A stretch of 64,000 bases of DNA from Dermatophilaceae bacterium Sec6.4. Lineage in GTDB: Bacteria; Actinomycetota; Actinomycetes; Actinomycetales; Dermatophilaceae. Of this stretch, positions 29,610-38,024 are shown piece after piece; the first letter of the stretch is position 1, and each line of letters begins with the position of its first letter. The notes below the pieces were generated by a model, which was not told the DNA's origin, ran no database searches, and was given only the letters and a program-made list of their open reading frames with translations. The stretch is taken from positions 2,046,001 to 2,110,000 of the forward strand of contig CP144172.1 of the NCBI GenBank assembly GCA_039636865.1. Direction: 5' to 3'. The position numbers and the translations under genes are program-made.

Positions 29610-31385
29610 TCACGGGGTGTGCAGGTCACCGTCACTGTCTTGTTCGACGCCCGGGGTTTGTGATCTTCGGTCGCCGGGTGCTGTCAGCTTGGAGAGTGCG
29701 TCGGGTGCCGCAGCGACGGACAGTGCCGCCACTTCAGGGTGGTGCAGGTCGAACGCGGGGCGTTCGGAGCGGATGCGGGGGATGGAGTCGAAGTTGTGCC
29801 GCGGGGGTGGGCAGGAGGTTGCCCATTCCAGGGAGGCCCCGTAGCCCCAGGGGTCATCGGTTTCGACCAGGGGTGCGGTGCGCGCCGTTTTGTACACGTT
29901 GTACAGGAATGGCAGCATCGAGACGCCCAGGATGAACGAGCCCACGGTGGATACATCGTTCATCCACTGGAAACCGTCTTGGGGTAGGTAGTCCGCGTAG
30001 CGCCGTGGCATGCCGTCCACGCCGAGCCAGTGCTGGATCAGGAACGTGGTGTGGAACCCGATGAAAAGCAACCAGAAGTGAATCTTCCCCAGCCGTTCAT
30101 CTAACATCCGGCCGGTGAATTTGGGCCACCAGAAATAAAACCCGGCGAACATCGCGAAGACCACGGTGCCAAAGACGACGTAGTGGAAGTGCGCGACCAC
30201 AAAGTAGGAGTCCGTCAACGACAGGTCCAGGGCCGGACTGGCCAGGATGACACCGGTCAGGCCGCCGTACAGGAACGTCACCAGGAAACCGATCGCCCAG
30301 ATCATCGGCGTCTCGAACGAGAGCGACCCGCCCCACATGGTGCCGGCCCAGTTGAAGAACTTCAGACCGGTAGGCACCGCGATCAGCATCGACATGACCG
30401 CGAAGAACGGCAGCAGCACTTGCCCGGTGGCGTACATGTGATGGGCCCATACACTCACCGACAGCGCTGCGATGGCGATCGTCGCGAACGCCATGGTCTT
30501 GTACCCGAACAGTGGTTTGCGGGAGAAGACCGGCAGGATCTCGGAGATGATCCCGAAGAACGGCAACGCGATGATGTAAACCTCCGGGTGGCCGAAGAAC
30601 CAGAACATGTGCTCCCAGAGCATGGCTCCGCCGGTTTGGGCATCGAAGACGTGCGCGCCCATCACCCGGTCGGCACCTAAGGCGAAGAGCGCTGCCGCGA
30701 GCACGGGAAACACCACGATCACCAGGATCGAGGTGATCAGCACTGTCCAGACGAACATCGACATCCGGAACATCGTCATACCGGGGGCGCGCATGCAGAT
30801 GATCGTGGTGATGAAGTTGACCGATCCCAGGATGGTGCCGAACCCGGCCAGCGCCAGCCCGAAGACCCACAGGTTCCCGCCCAGGCCGGGGCTGTAGACC
30901 GAGCTACTGAGCGGCGAGTAGGCGAACCAGCCGAACGACGCGGCGCCTTGTGGGGTGAGGAAACCACCTGCCGCGATGAGCCCACCAAACAAGTAGAGCC
31001 AGTAGGCGAACATGTTCAACCGTGGGAACGCCACGTCCGGCGCGCCGATCTGCAACGGCATCAAAGCGTTTGCGAAACCCGCGAACAGTGGCGTCGCGAA
31101 CAACAGCAACATGATGGTGCCGTGCATTGTGAACAACTGGTTGTACTGCTCAGGGTTGTCCACGATCTGCAGACCCGGCGCCCACAACTCCGCGCGGATC
31201 AACAGCGCCAACAGGCCACCGATCAGGAACCAGGCGAACGAGGTGATGAGGTAGAGGTCGCCGATGACCTTGTGGTCTGTCGTCGTCATCCACTTGACTG
31301 CCGCGCGGCCGGGGTGGCGGAGGGGCGCGGGTGGTGGGTTCTGGCGACCATCCGACCTCGTCGGTGGCGCTTGGGTGGTTGCCAT
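29610..31385 (-). CDS. ctaD: Cytochrome c oxidase subunit I
   Basis: A 591-residue membrane subunit of the aa3-type heme-copper oxidase, with 12 predicted helices. Recognisable sites: [16 protein letters not shown] (heme-binding His region), [19 protein letters not shown] (Cu-B His and the cross-linked Tyr), WAHHMYATG (paired His) and [12 protein letters not shown] (heme ligands). The start follows AGGAGG. The C-terminal 50 residues are a hydrophilic tail typical of actinobacterial CtaD. No ctaC, ctaE or ctaF gene is adjacent, which is common for actinobacterial ctaD and means the other subunits are encoded elsewhere. Confidence 0.97.
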   Translation of the reverse strand: MATTQAPPTRSDGRQNPPPAPLRHPGRAAVKWMTTTDHKVIGDLYLITSFAWFLIGGLLALLIRAELWAPGLQIVDNPEQYNQLFTMHGTIMLLLFATPLFAGFANALMPLQIGAPDVAFPRLNMFAYWLYLFGGLIAAGGFLTPQGAASFGWFAYSPLSSSVYSPGLGGNLWVFGLALAGFGTILGSVNFITTIICMRAPGMTMFRMSMFVWTVLITSILVIVVFPVLAAALFALGADRVMGAHVFDAQTGGAMLWEHMFWFFGHPEVYIIALPFFGIISEILPVFSRKPLFGYKTMAFATIAIAALSVSVWAHHMYATGQVLLPFFAVMSMLIAVPTGLKFFNWAGTMWGGSLSFETPMIWAIGFLVTFLYGGLTGVILASPALDLSLTDSYFVVAHFHYVVFGTVVFAMFAGFYFWWPKFTGRMLDERLGKIHFWLLFIGFHTTFLIQHWLGVDGMPRRYADYLPQDGFQWMNDVSTVGSFILGVSMLPFLYNVYKTARTAPLVETDDPWGYGASLEWATSCPPPRHNFDSIPRIRSERPAFDLHHPEVAALSVAAAPDALSKLTAPGDRRSQTPGVEQDSDGDLHTP

Positions 31386-31939
31386 CGGGGTGGCCTCCTA
31401 GAATTTTTGTGAACTGGATCAGAAGCAGAGGGGCGGTCGGACAACCCGAGATATCTGCGCCTTCTAACGCGCTTTTTAACGCGCCTTCAGCGGCAGGTCT
31501 GAACGGTGGGGCACGGGTATCGCCAGCGGCGATCTGGGGCCGCGCGAATCCTTGATCTGACCGTCGCGGCGGTCCGGCTCACCCGGGGGACAGAAAGGCT
31601 GTCCGAGAGGAGCGCAGGATCGGGAGCAGGGCCAGTGGCCCAGAGCATGCTCATGGGGTGGGGCATCGCGGTCCTGACGAGAACAGCAATCGCCGTGGTG
31701 TCCGGTTGGGAGCGTGCGCTCCAGAAGGCGGCAGCGGACGGCCGGTCTTCGTTCGAACCTGCTGTGGTCTCAGCACTAAAGACGTTACCTGGGCGGGCCC
31801 AGTGTTGTCACCCTTACTCGAACCGACCCGTTATCCACTGCTACAGTAATTGCAAGATTGTGCAAGTCTTCATATTCGTGCCCGAGACTCCAGGTAGTTG
31901 AGGGCGGCCATCGTTCAGGACCACTCCGGGAGGTAACGC
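31386..31939. other. Divergent promoter region between ctaD and the ArsR operon
   Basis: Carries the ctaD leader on the left and the ArsR operator on the right. Two copies of TAACGCGC lie 12 bases apart at 31465 and 31477. An open frame at 31506-31901 has no family motif, and its composition looks non-coding. Confidence 0.5.
31850..31865 (+). promoter_or_regulatory. Candidate ArsR-type operator
   Basis: A perfect inverted repeat TTGCA-6-TGCAA lies 75 bases before the ArsR gene, in the one AT-rich patch of this gap. ArsR-family proteins bind short inverted repeats of this kind, so autoregulation of the operon is likely but inferred. Confidence 0.5.
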
Positions 31940-32308
31940 ATGGTGACCCCTCTGCATCAGGTAAAGGCCGAGTTCTTCAAGACCCTCGGCCATCCGCAGC
32001 GAATCCGGGTGTTGGAGGTTCTGTCCGATGGTGAGCACTCAGTGGGCCAGATGCTTCGTGCGATCGAGATCGAGGCCTCGAACCTCTCGCAACAACTGGC
32101 AGTCCTGCGCCGTGCCGGCCTGGTCACGACGCGCAAGGAGGGGTCGACGGTCTACTACTCCCTGGTCAGCAGCCAGATCGCGGACCTGATGGGTGTTGCT
32201 CGCTCGATCTTGACCAGCGTGCTTTCCGAGCAGACCCAGCTGCTCACCACACTCCAGTCTGATGCGGAACCTGCACGTCGCGACACGGTCCGCCGGGGCG
32301 GGTCGTGA
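31940..32308 (+). CDS. ArsR-family regulator heading the Ehr-type operon
   Basis: A 122-residue winged helix-turn-helix protein. Residues 10-90 hold the ArsR fold: FFKTLGHPQRIRVLEVLSDG, HSVGQMLRAIEIEASNLSQQ (recognition helix), LAVLRRAGLVTTRKEGSTVY. No metal-binding Cys pair (CVC type) is present in the recognition helix, so it is not a classical metal sensor. Gene order (ArsR, then hydrogenase-like genes) matches M. tuberculosis Rv0081-Rv0087, where Rv0081 is a hypoxia-linked regulator. Its stop overlaps the next start as GTGA, and GGGAGG precedes its ATG. Confidence 0.92.
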   Translation: MVTPLHQVKAEFFKTLGHPQRIRVLEVLSDGEHSVGQMLRAIEIEASNLSQQLAVLRRAGLVTTRKEGSTVYYSLVSSQIADLMGVARSILTSVLSEQTQLLTTLQSDAEPARRDTVRRGGS

Positions 32309-32796
32309 GAGATCTGCTGCGCCTGGTCCACCGGACCGGACGGATAGCGGAACCGGCGCCGCCAAGGCCCCCGGTCGCCAGAGGAAACAGCAGCGCCGAC
32401 GCTGTTTTCGGTGGCTCGATCCAGGTGCGGCACGTGGATGCGGGCTCCTGCAACGGATGCGAGATCGAGATCGCGTCGGCCTTCGGACCCGTCTACGACC
32501 TGGAGCGGTACGGCGTGCGACTGGTGGCCTCACCTCGGCACGCGGACGTCCTGCTGGTCACCGGGCCGGTAACCCGCAACATGGTGGATCCGCTCATCAA
32601 GGCCTATGAGGCGATGCCGTCGCCGAAGCGCGTCGTCGCTCTGGGTGACTGCGCGCGCGACTGTGGGATCTTCGCGACCGCCTACGGGGTGCTGGGGGCG
32701 GTCAGCGATTTCGTCCCTGTTGACATCACCATCGCGGGGTGCCCACCCGAGCCTGAAGTCATCATCGCCGCGCTGCGCGGGTTGAGCGGCCGATGA
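32305..32796 (+). CDS. NuoB/HycG-like iron-sulfur small subunit of Ehr-type complex
   Basis: A 163-residue homologue of the hydrogenase-3/complex I small subunit. Cluster N2-type cysteines are at about 49, 52 (DAGSCNGCEIEI), 116 (ALGDCARDCGIF) and 146 (IAGCPPEPEVI), so one 4Fe-4S cluster can form. It would sit at the membrane surface next to the large subunit. It overlaps its neighbours by four bases on both sides. The counterpart in M. tuberculosis is Rv0082. No HycB/HycF-type ferredoxin gene is in the operon, so this is the only iron-sulfur protein encoded here. Confidence 0.88.
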   Translation: MRDLLRLVHRTGRIAEPAPPRPPVARGNSSADAVFGGSIQVRHVDAGSCNGCEIEIASAFGPVYDLERYGVRLVASPRHADVLLVTGPVTRNMVDPLIKAYEAMPSPKRVVALGDCARDCGIFATAYGVLGAVSDFVPVDITIAGCPPEPEVIIAALRGLSGR

Positions 32797-34856
32797 GCCT
32801 GATCGCATCCGGTCTTCTGCTTGTCGCGGGCGCCACAGCCCTGGCATGCGCGGGTGCGGCCTTGGCCTCACGCATTTCGCACCGGTGGCGGCCACTTCTC
32901 TCGGGGGCGCTGACCTGTCTGGTCGGCCTCGGCGGCGTACTCGCCGGCATGGGTGCGCTGAGTGGCGCGTCGTGGTCGGTGACTATGCCGCGCCTGCTGC
33001 CGTTGAGCCAGGCGGTGCTCGTGGTCGACCCGTTGGCTGGGCTCTTCATGACCCTGGTGGGTGTCGTCGCCATCGCGGCGGGCATCTACAGCGTCGGTTA
33101 CCCCCATCCGCACGGCGATGAACATAAGGCTGCCGAAGGGGTCGGGTCGCGGACCGTGCAGGCAGCCCTGCCAGTTTTCGTGGCCGCTATGGTGGCCGTT
33201 CCCGCGGCCGGGAACGTGACGACCTTCCTGGTGATGTGGGAAGTGATGGCGCTGGCTTCGCTGGTGCTCGTGCTCGCCGAGCACCGGGCGCGACCCGAAG
33301 TGGGCCAGGCCGGGGTCTGGTACGCGGGAATGACCCACGCCGGCCTCGTGGCCATCCTGCTCGGCCTTGTAGTGTTCGCGAACGCTGCCGGCACTGAGTC
33401 GTTCGCAGGGATGCGGGCGGCGTCCTCGGGCCTGTCGTCGAGCACGCGTTCGCTGGTGTTCCTGCTCGTGTTCGTCGGGTTCGGGTCGAAAGCCGGGCTG
33501 GTGCCGCTACATGTCTGGCTGCCGCGAGCCCATCCCGAGGCACCGAGTTACGTCTCGGCGCTGATGTCCGCGGCGATGGTCAACCTGGGGCTGTACGGCG
33601 TGTTGCGGGTCGGGTTCGATCTGCTCGGTGGCGGCCAGCGGTGGTGGTGGATCCTGGTCCTCGCCGTGGGTGCGCTCTCCGCGTTGTACGGGGTCCTGCA
33701 GGCCGGGGCGGCCACCGATCTCAAGCGGCTGCTGGCGTACTCGACCACCGAGAACATGGGCCTGATCTTCATCGGTGTGGGTGCCGCCGGCATGTTCGCC
33801 GCCGCGGACAACGCGACGCTGGCCAGCCTCCTGATGATCGCTGCCCTGTTGCACACGGTGAACCACGCGGGTTTCAAGACGTTGTTGTTCCTGGGCGCCG
33901 GGGCTGTTCTGCGTAGCACCGGGCTGCGCGATCTGGACAAGATGGGTGGCCTCGCACACCGGATGCCGGCCACCGCCCTGCTCTTCGGGCTCGGTGCGCT
34001 CGGCGCCTCGGGCCTGCCCCCGGGCAACGGATTCGTCTCCGAATGGTTGCTTCTGCAGGGGCTGATCCACAGCCTGTCGCCATCCGGCTCGCCCGATGTC
34101 GCCACGGCCATCGCCATGCCGCTCGCCGTGGGCGCCGTCGCACTGACCGCCGGACTCGGTGTCGCCATGTTCGTGAAGGCTTTCGGGGTGGGGTTCCTGG
34201 CTCGGCCACGATCGGCCGAGGCGGCCGCAGCCACCGAGGTCCCTCGCACCATGCGTGCGGGCATGGTGCTCGCAGCGGTGTTCTGCGCGATCCTGGCGCT
34301 GGCGCCGCTGGCCCTGGTCCGCTCACTCCAGCGGGCGCTGCGCGCGCTGCCCTCCATCAGGCAGGAACGACCTGTTCACGGTGCCCTGGAACTGCAACTG
34401 TCGGGCATCCGAGGGTCGATGTCCCCGGTACTCATCGCGCTCGCCCTGACCGGGGGAGCGCTGCTCATTGCGTTTCTGGTGCGCCGTACAAGTGGTCAGC
34501 AGCGACGTACTGCTCTGGTCTGGGGGTGTGGAGGCACCCGACTGAGCCCGCGCATGCAGTACACCGCCACGGCGTATGCCGAGCCACTCACCCGGGTCTT
34601 CGACGACGTGCTCGGTCCCGAGCAGGACATTGACGTCACCCATCACGCCGAGTCGTCCTATCTCGTGCAGAGCATCCACTATCGCCAGCGCGTCGCCGAC
34701 CGCATCGAGAATCGTCTCTATCCGCCCCTGTTCGCTGCGGCATTGTGGTGGGCGACCGTGGCACGACGCCTGCAGAACGGCAGCGTGCACCGATACCTCG
34801 CGTACGGACTGGTGGGTCTGCTGGTCGTGCTGATCGTGGTCGGGGTGTCGTGGTGA
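32793..34856 (+). CDS. Proton-pumping antiporter-like subunit (HyfB/NuoL-like)
   Basis: A 687-residue integral membrane protein of the NADH dehydrogenase/Mrp antiporter family. The core of about 14 helices includes VTTFLVMWEVMALASLVLVL (near residue 142; conserved Glu), GFGSKAGLVPLHVWLPRAHP (near 227; conserved Lys), LLAYSTTENMGLIFIG (near 313) and LHTVNHAGFKTLLFLGAGAV (near 353). A long C-terminal extension (about 545-687) ends in one more helix, as in HyfB proteins. It is likely an ion-translocating arm of the complex. It overlaps the next gene by GTGA. Confidence 0.9.
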   Translation: MSLIASGLLLVAGATALACAGAALASRISHRWRPLLSGALTCLVGLGGVLAGMGALSGASWSVTMPRLLPLSQAVLVVDPLAGLFMTLVGVVAIAAGIYSVGYPHPHGDEHKAAEGVGSRTVQAALPVFVAAMVAVPAAGNVTTFLVMWEVMALASLVLVLAEHRARPEVGQAGVWYAGMTHAGLVAILLGLVVFANAAGTESFAGMRAASSGLSSSTRSLVFLLVFVGFGSKAGLVPLHVWLPRAHPEAPSYVSALMSAAMVNLGLYGVLRVGFDLLGGGQRWWWILVLAVGALSALYGVLQAGAATDLKRLLAYSTTENMGLIFIGVGAAGMFAAADNATLASLLMIAALLHTVNHAGFKTLLFLGAGAVLRSTGLRDLDKMGGLAHRMPATALLFGLGALGASGLPPGNGFVSEWLLLQGLIHSLSPSGSPDVATAIAMPLAVGAVALTAGLGVAMFVKAFGVGFLARPRSAEAAAATEVPRTMRAGMVLAAVFCAILALAPLALVRSLQRALRALPSIRQERPVHGALELQLSGIRGSMSPVLIALALTGGALLIAFLVRRTSGQQRRTALVWGCGGTRLSPRMQYTATAYAEPLTRVFDDVLGPEQDIDVTHHAESSYLVQSIHYRQRVADRIENRLYPPLFAAALWWATVARRLQNGSVHRYLAYGLVGLLVVLIVVGVSW

Positions 34857-35812
34857 ACGGGGCCACGACGTCATGGTCGGTGCTCGGCGTGGTCGTGCAG
34901 GTCATGCTGGTCATCGCCGGCGCCCCGGTCCTGGTTGCGCTGATGCGTCAGGTCCGGGCGAGGCTCGAGGGTCGCGTCGGCGCCGGACTGGGGCAGCCTT
35001 GGCGGGACTTGCGCAAGCAGCTGAGGAAAGAATCCATCGCGCCCGACGGTTCGACGATGGTTTTCGCCGCTGCGCCGGCCGTGGCGCTGAGTTCCATGGT
35101 GCTGATCGTGTGCGCCGCCCCGTTCATCACGACGACCTCCCCGCTCGACGGGGTGGCAGACCTGTTCGCGGTGGTGTCGTTGTTGCTGGTCGCGTCGATC
35201 GCTTTGGCCTTGGCCGGGCTCGACACCGGTTCGGCCTTCGGTGGCATGGGATCGAGCCGCACTGTCACCGTGGCCGCACTGGCCGAGCCGACGCTACTGG
35301 TGGCGGGCTTCGCTCTTTCGGTGCAGGTCGGGTCCTCGAACCTGGCAAGCCTGGTCGAGCACGGCCAGCGGGTACCAGGCACGATCTTGTCGCCGGCCAG
35401 CCTGCTGGCTGCGGTCGCGCTGTGGATCGTCGTCGTTGCCGAAGCTGGTCGACTGCCCGTGGACAACCCGTCGACCCACCTCGAGCTGACCATGATTCAC
35501 GAGGCGACGATCCTGGAGTACGCGGGCCCAGACCTCGCCATGGTGGAGCTTGGTTCCGCCATGCGTCTGGCGGTCCTGCTCGGTCTATGGGGAAACCTGT
35601 TCCTGCCCTGGGGAGTGGCGACCACAGCCGGACCCGGCACGCTGGCTCTCGGTGCCATCGTCTTCGTCGTCAAGGTCGCTGCCCTCGGTGCTGTTCTTGC
35701 CGCGAGCGAGGTCTTCATGGCGAAGTGGCGTCTTTTCCGGGTGCCCGAACTGCTCGCGGGATCCTTCCTCTTCAGTGTCCTGGCCGTCTCGTCCTCCTTC
35801 TTCCTCTCATGA
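34853..35812 (+). CDS. hycD: HyfC/HycD (NuoH-like) membrane subunit
   Basis: A 319-residue membrane protein with about eight helices, homologous to complex I NuoH and hydrogenase HycD. Signature blocks are ARLEGRVGAGLGQPWRDLRK (near residue 36), AEAGRLPVDNPSTHLELTMI (near 199; acidic cluster of the quinone/proton junction region) and EATILEYAGPDLAMVELGSA. It links the soluble small/large subunits to the antiporter-like arm. The GTG at 34853 overlaps the previous stop; an upstream open frame of 36 codons inside the preceding gene is not used. Confidence 0.9.
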   Translation: MNGATTSWSVLGVVVQVMLVIAGAPVLVALMRQVRARLEGRVGAGLGQPWRDLRKQLRKESIAPDGSTMVFAAAPAVALSSMVLIVCAAPFITTTSPLDGVADLFAVVSLLLVASIALALAGLDTGSAFGGMGSSRTVTVAALAEPTLLVAGFALSVQVGSSNLASLVEHGQRVPGTILSPASLLAAVALWIVVVAEAGRLPVDNPSTHLELTMIHEATILEYAGPDLAMVELGSAMRLAVLLGLWGNLFLPWGVATTAGPGTLALGAIVFVVKVAALGAVLAASEVFMAKWRLFRVPELLAGSFLFSVLAVSSSFFLS

Positions 35813-35850
35813 CCTGCCCTCTCACAACCGCCACGGGAAGGAGATAGCTC

Positions 35851-36510
35851 GTGTCCGTCGCGCTGTTTTCACAGCTTCTCTACCTCCTTTGCGGTGGCTT
35901 GCTGCTGTCCTCGGTGCTGATGCTGTGGCGCCGGCAGCTGTCGGCACTGGTCGGCCTGCTGGCCGCCCAGGGTGTGCTGCTGGCGGGGATGGCCGCGCTG
36001 CTGGGGACCCAGGACGGCGGCCTGGAGCTGTACGTGGTCGCTCTGGGCATTCTCGTGCTCAAGGGTGGTGTGCTGCCCGCAGTATTGCGCCGTGTGCTGG
36101 CCAATAGTGGTGCAGCGCGGGAGACGCAGCCACTGGTCAATGTTCCTGCCTCGCTGCTTGCGGCAGCCATGTTGACCCTGCTGGCCTACGCGGTGAGCAG
36201 GCCGCTGGTGGAGCTGGACCCGACGCCGATCACGCACGCGGCGCCGGTCGGTATAGCCATGGTCCTGCTGGGGTTCTTCATGTTGGTCACCCGCCGCCGC
36301 GCACTGTCTCAGGTAGCGGGGTTCCTGCTGCTGGACAACGGCATCGCCGCCACTGCCTTCCTGGTCACGTCGGGGGTTCCGTTGATCGTCGAACTCGCAG
36401 TGTCGATGGACCTGCTGCTGGTCGTTCTGGTCCTGCAGGTCCTGACTGTCCGGCTCAGAACGGCCTTCGGCGACACGGACATCGGCGAACTACGGGAGCT
36501 GAAGGACTGA
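35851..36510 (+). CDS. HyfE-like membrane subunit
   Basis: A 219-residue hydrophobic protein with about seven helices, of the HyfE/NuoK-related type (hycP in M. tuberculosis). Clear blocks are LCGGLLLSSVLMLWRRQLSA and FFMLVTRRRALSQVAGFLLL, the second followed by DNGIAATAFLV. A GGAAGGAG ribosome site precedes the GTG start after a 38-base gap, the largest in the operon. The stop overlaps the next ATG by one base. It would form part of the membrane arm. Confidence 0.85.
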   Translation: MSVALFSQLLYLLCGGLLLSSVLMLWRRQLSALVGLLAAQGVLLAGMAALLGTQDGGLELYVVALGILVLKGGVLPAVLRRVLANSGAARETQPLVNVPASLLAAAMLTLLAYAVSRPLVELDPTPITHAAPVGIAMVLLGFFMLVTRRRALSQVAGFLLLDNGIAATAFLVTSGVPLIVELAVSMDLLLVVLVLQVLTVRLRTAFGDTDIGELRELKD

Positions 36511-38024
36511 TGCTCGAGATGGTCGGGGCTCCCGCCACCGGACAGGGCGGTTTTGTGGACGCCCTGCTCATCGGGGCTCCCGTGGCTGCCCCCGCACTCG
36601 CCGCCGTGGTGGCCCTCGCTCGCCGTACGCCGAGCCGCGCGACCGGCTGGATGAGCGTCGCTGCCGCATTCGTCATCCTGGGCAGTGGCGTGTTCGCTGC
36701 GGTGCTCACCGTCGACGGGTACGCCCTGAGAGCCGGTTCCCTGCTGCGCGTGGACGCCCTCTCCGCCGTGATGCTGATCGTGATCGGATCGGTGAGCGTG
36801 ATCGCAACCTGGGCCAACGTCGACTTCGTGGGCAACGAACTGGCCTCCGGGAAGGCATCGAGCGCCGACCTTCGTCGCTACACCACTCTCGTGCCGACGT
36901 TCCTGGCGGCGATGGTCCTGGCGGTGTTGGCCAACAACCTCGGACTTCTGTGGGCTGCGGTCGAGGCGACCACCATCGTCACCGCGTTCCTCGTCGGCCA
37001 CCGACGCAGCCGCGGCTCGGTCGAGGCGACCTGGAAGTACGTGATCATCTGCTCGGTCGGGATCGCACTGGCCTACCTCGGCACCATCCTCGTCTACTAC
37101 GCGGCACAGCAGACCACCATTCCTGCCGGTGCCGCGCTGGAGTGGGATCAGCTGGTCGCCCACTCGACCGAGCTCGACCCAGGCGTGATGCGGATCGCGT
37201 TCGCGCTGCTGTTGATCGGGTACGGCGCGAAAGCAGGCATGATCCCGCTGCACAGCTGGCTACCGGATGCGCACAGCCAGGCCCCGGCCCCGGTCTCCGC
37301 ACTGATGTCCGGCGTCCTGTTGCCGGTGGCGGTCTACGCCCTGATCCGCTACCGGGTGATCGCCGTGCACAGCTTGGACCCGTCGTTCGTGCGGGCGCTC
37401 CTGCTGGTGGTGGCGCTGGCGTCGCTGGTCCTGGCGACCTCGCTGATCATCGCCCAAGGCAACTACAAGCGGCTGCTCGCCTATTCGAGCATCGAACACA
37501 TGAGCCTGATCGTGATCGGTCTGGCGATCGGCACGCCATTGGCGATCGCTGCGAGCCTGCTGCATATCATGGGACACGGGCTCGGCAAGGCTGTGCTTTT
37601 CTGCAGCGCCGGTCAGGTGCTACTTCTCGAGGGGACCTCCAAGATCGCCGGCGTCCGTGGGATCCTCGCGCGACGCCCGGTGCTCGCTGCTGTGTTCGGC
37701 GTAGGTTTCCTGGCACTGCTCGGTCTGCCGCCGTTCAGCCTCTTCGTCAGTGAGCTCGGTCTGGCGCGCGCCGCGTCCGCCGATGGCCTCACCTGGGTGA
37801 TTGCCCTGGCCCTGATGATGGTGGTGATCGTCTTCGTAGCCATCACCACCCAGTTGGCTCCGATGATCCTGGGGTCGGGCAGTGGCTCGAGCGCTGCTGG
37901 GCGCGATACCGGCTCCACCACCCCGTTGGTCGTGGGCCTGGTGGCGCTGGCCACATTGGGCATCGTTGCCTGGCCGGTGGACCAGCTCCTGCATGCTGCC
38001 AGTCTGATCGCGGGCACACCGTGA
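36510..38024 (+). CDS. Second antiporter-like subunit (HyfF/NuoN-like)
   Basis: A 504-residue membrane protein with about 14 helices of the proton-conducting family (hycQ in M. tuberculosis). Blocks: NNLGLLWAAVEATTIVTAFL (near residue 139; conserved Glu), GYGAKAGMIPLHSWLPDAHS (near 237; conserved Lys), LLAYSSIEHMSLIVIG (near 324) and ILHIMGHGLGKAVLFCSAGQ-like segment near 350. With the HyfB-like subunit it gives two potential ion channels. It overlaps the large-subunit gene by GTGA. Confidence 0.9.
   Translation: MLEMVGAPATGQGGFVDALLIGAPVAAPALAAVVALARRTPSRATGWMSVAAAFVILGSGVFAAVLTVDGYALRAGSLLRVDALSAVMLIVIGSVSVIATWANVDFVGNELASGKASSADLRRYTTLVPTFLAAMVLAVLANNLGLLWAAVEATTIVTAFLVGHRRSRGSVEATWKYVIICSVGIALAYLGTILVYYAAQQTTIPAGAALEWDQLVAHSTELDPGVMRIAFALLLIGYGAKAGMIPLHSWLPDAHSQAPAPVSALMSGVLLPVAVYALIRYRVIAVHSLDPSFVRALLLVVALASLVLATSLIIAQGNYKRLLAYSSIEHMSLIVIGLAIGTPLAIAASLLHIMGHGLGKAVLFCSAGQVLLLEGTSKIAGVRGILARRPVLAAVFGVGFLALLGLPPFSLFVSELGLARAASADGLTWVIALALMMVVIVFVAITTQLAPMILGSGSGSSAAGRDTGSTTPLVVGLVALATLGIVAWPVDQLLHAASLIAGTP

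Noticed and set aside
29278-29844. 188-codon plus-strand frame next to ctaD
   Set aside because: Overlaps the ctaD end, mixes unrelated composition and has no ribosome site.
34873-35847. 324-codon plus-strand frame in the HycD-like region
   Set aside because: Out of frame with the clear NuoH-like protein; extremely Arg/Gly-rich.
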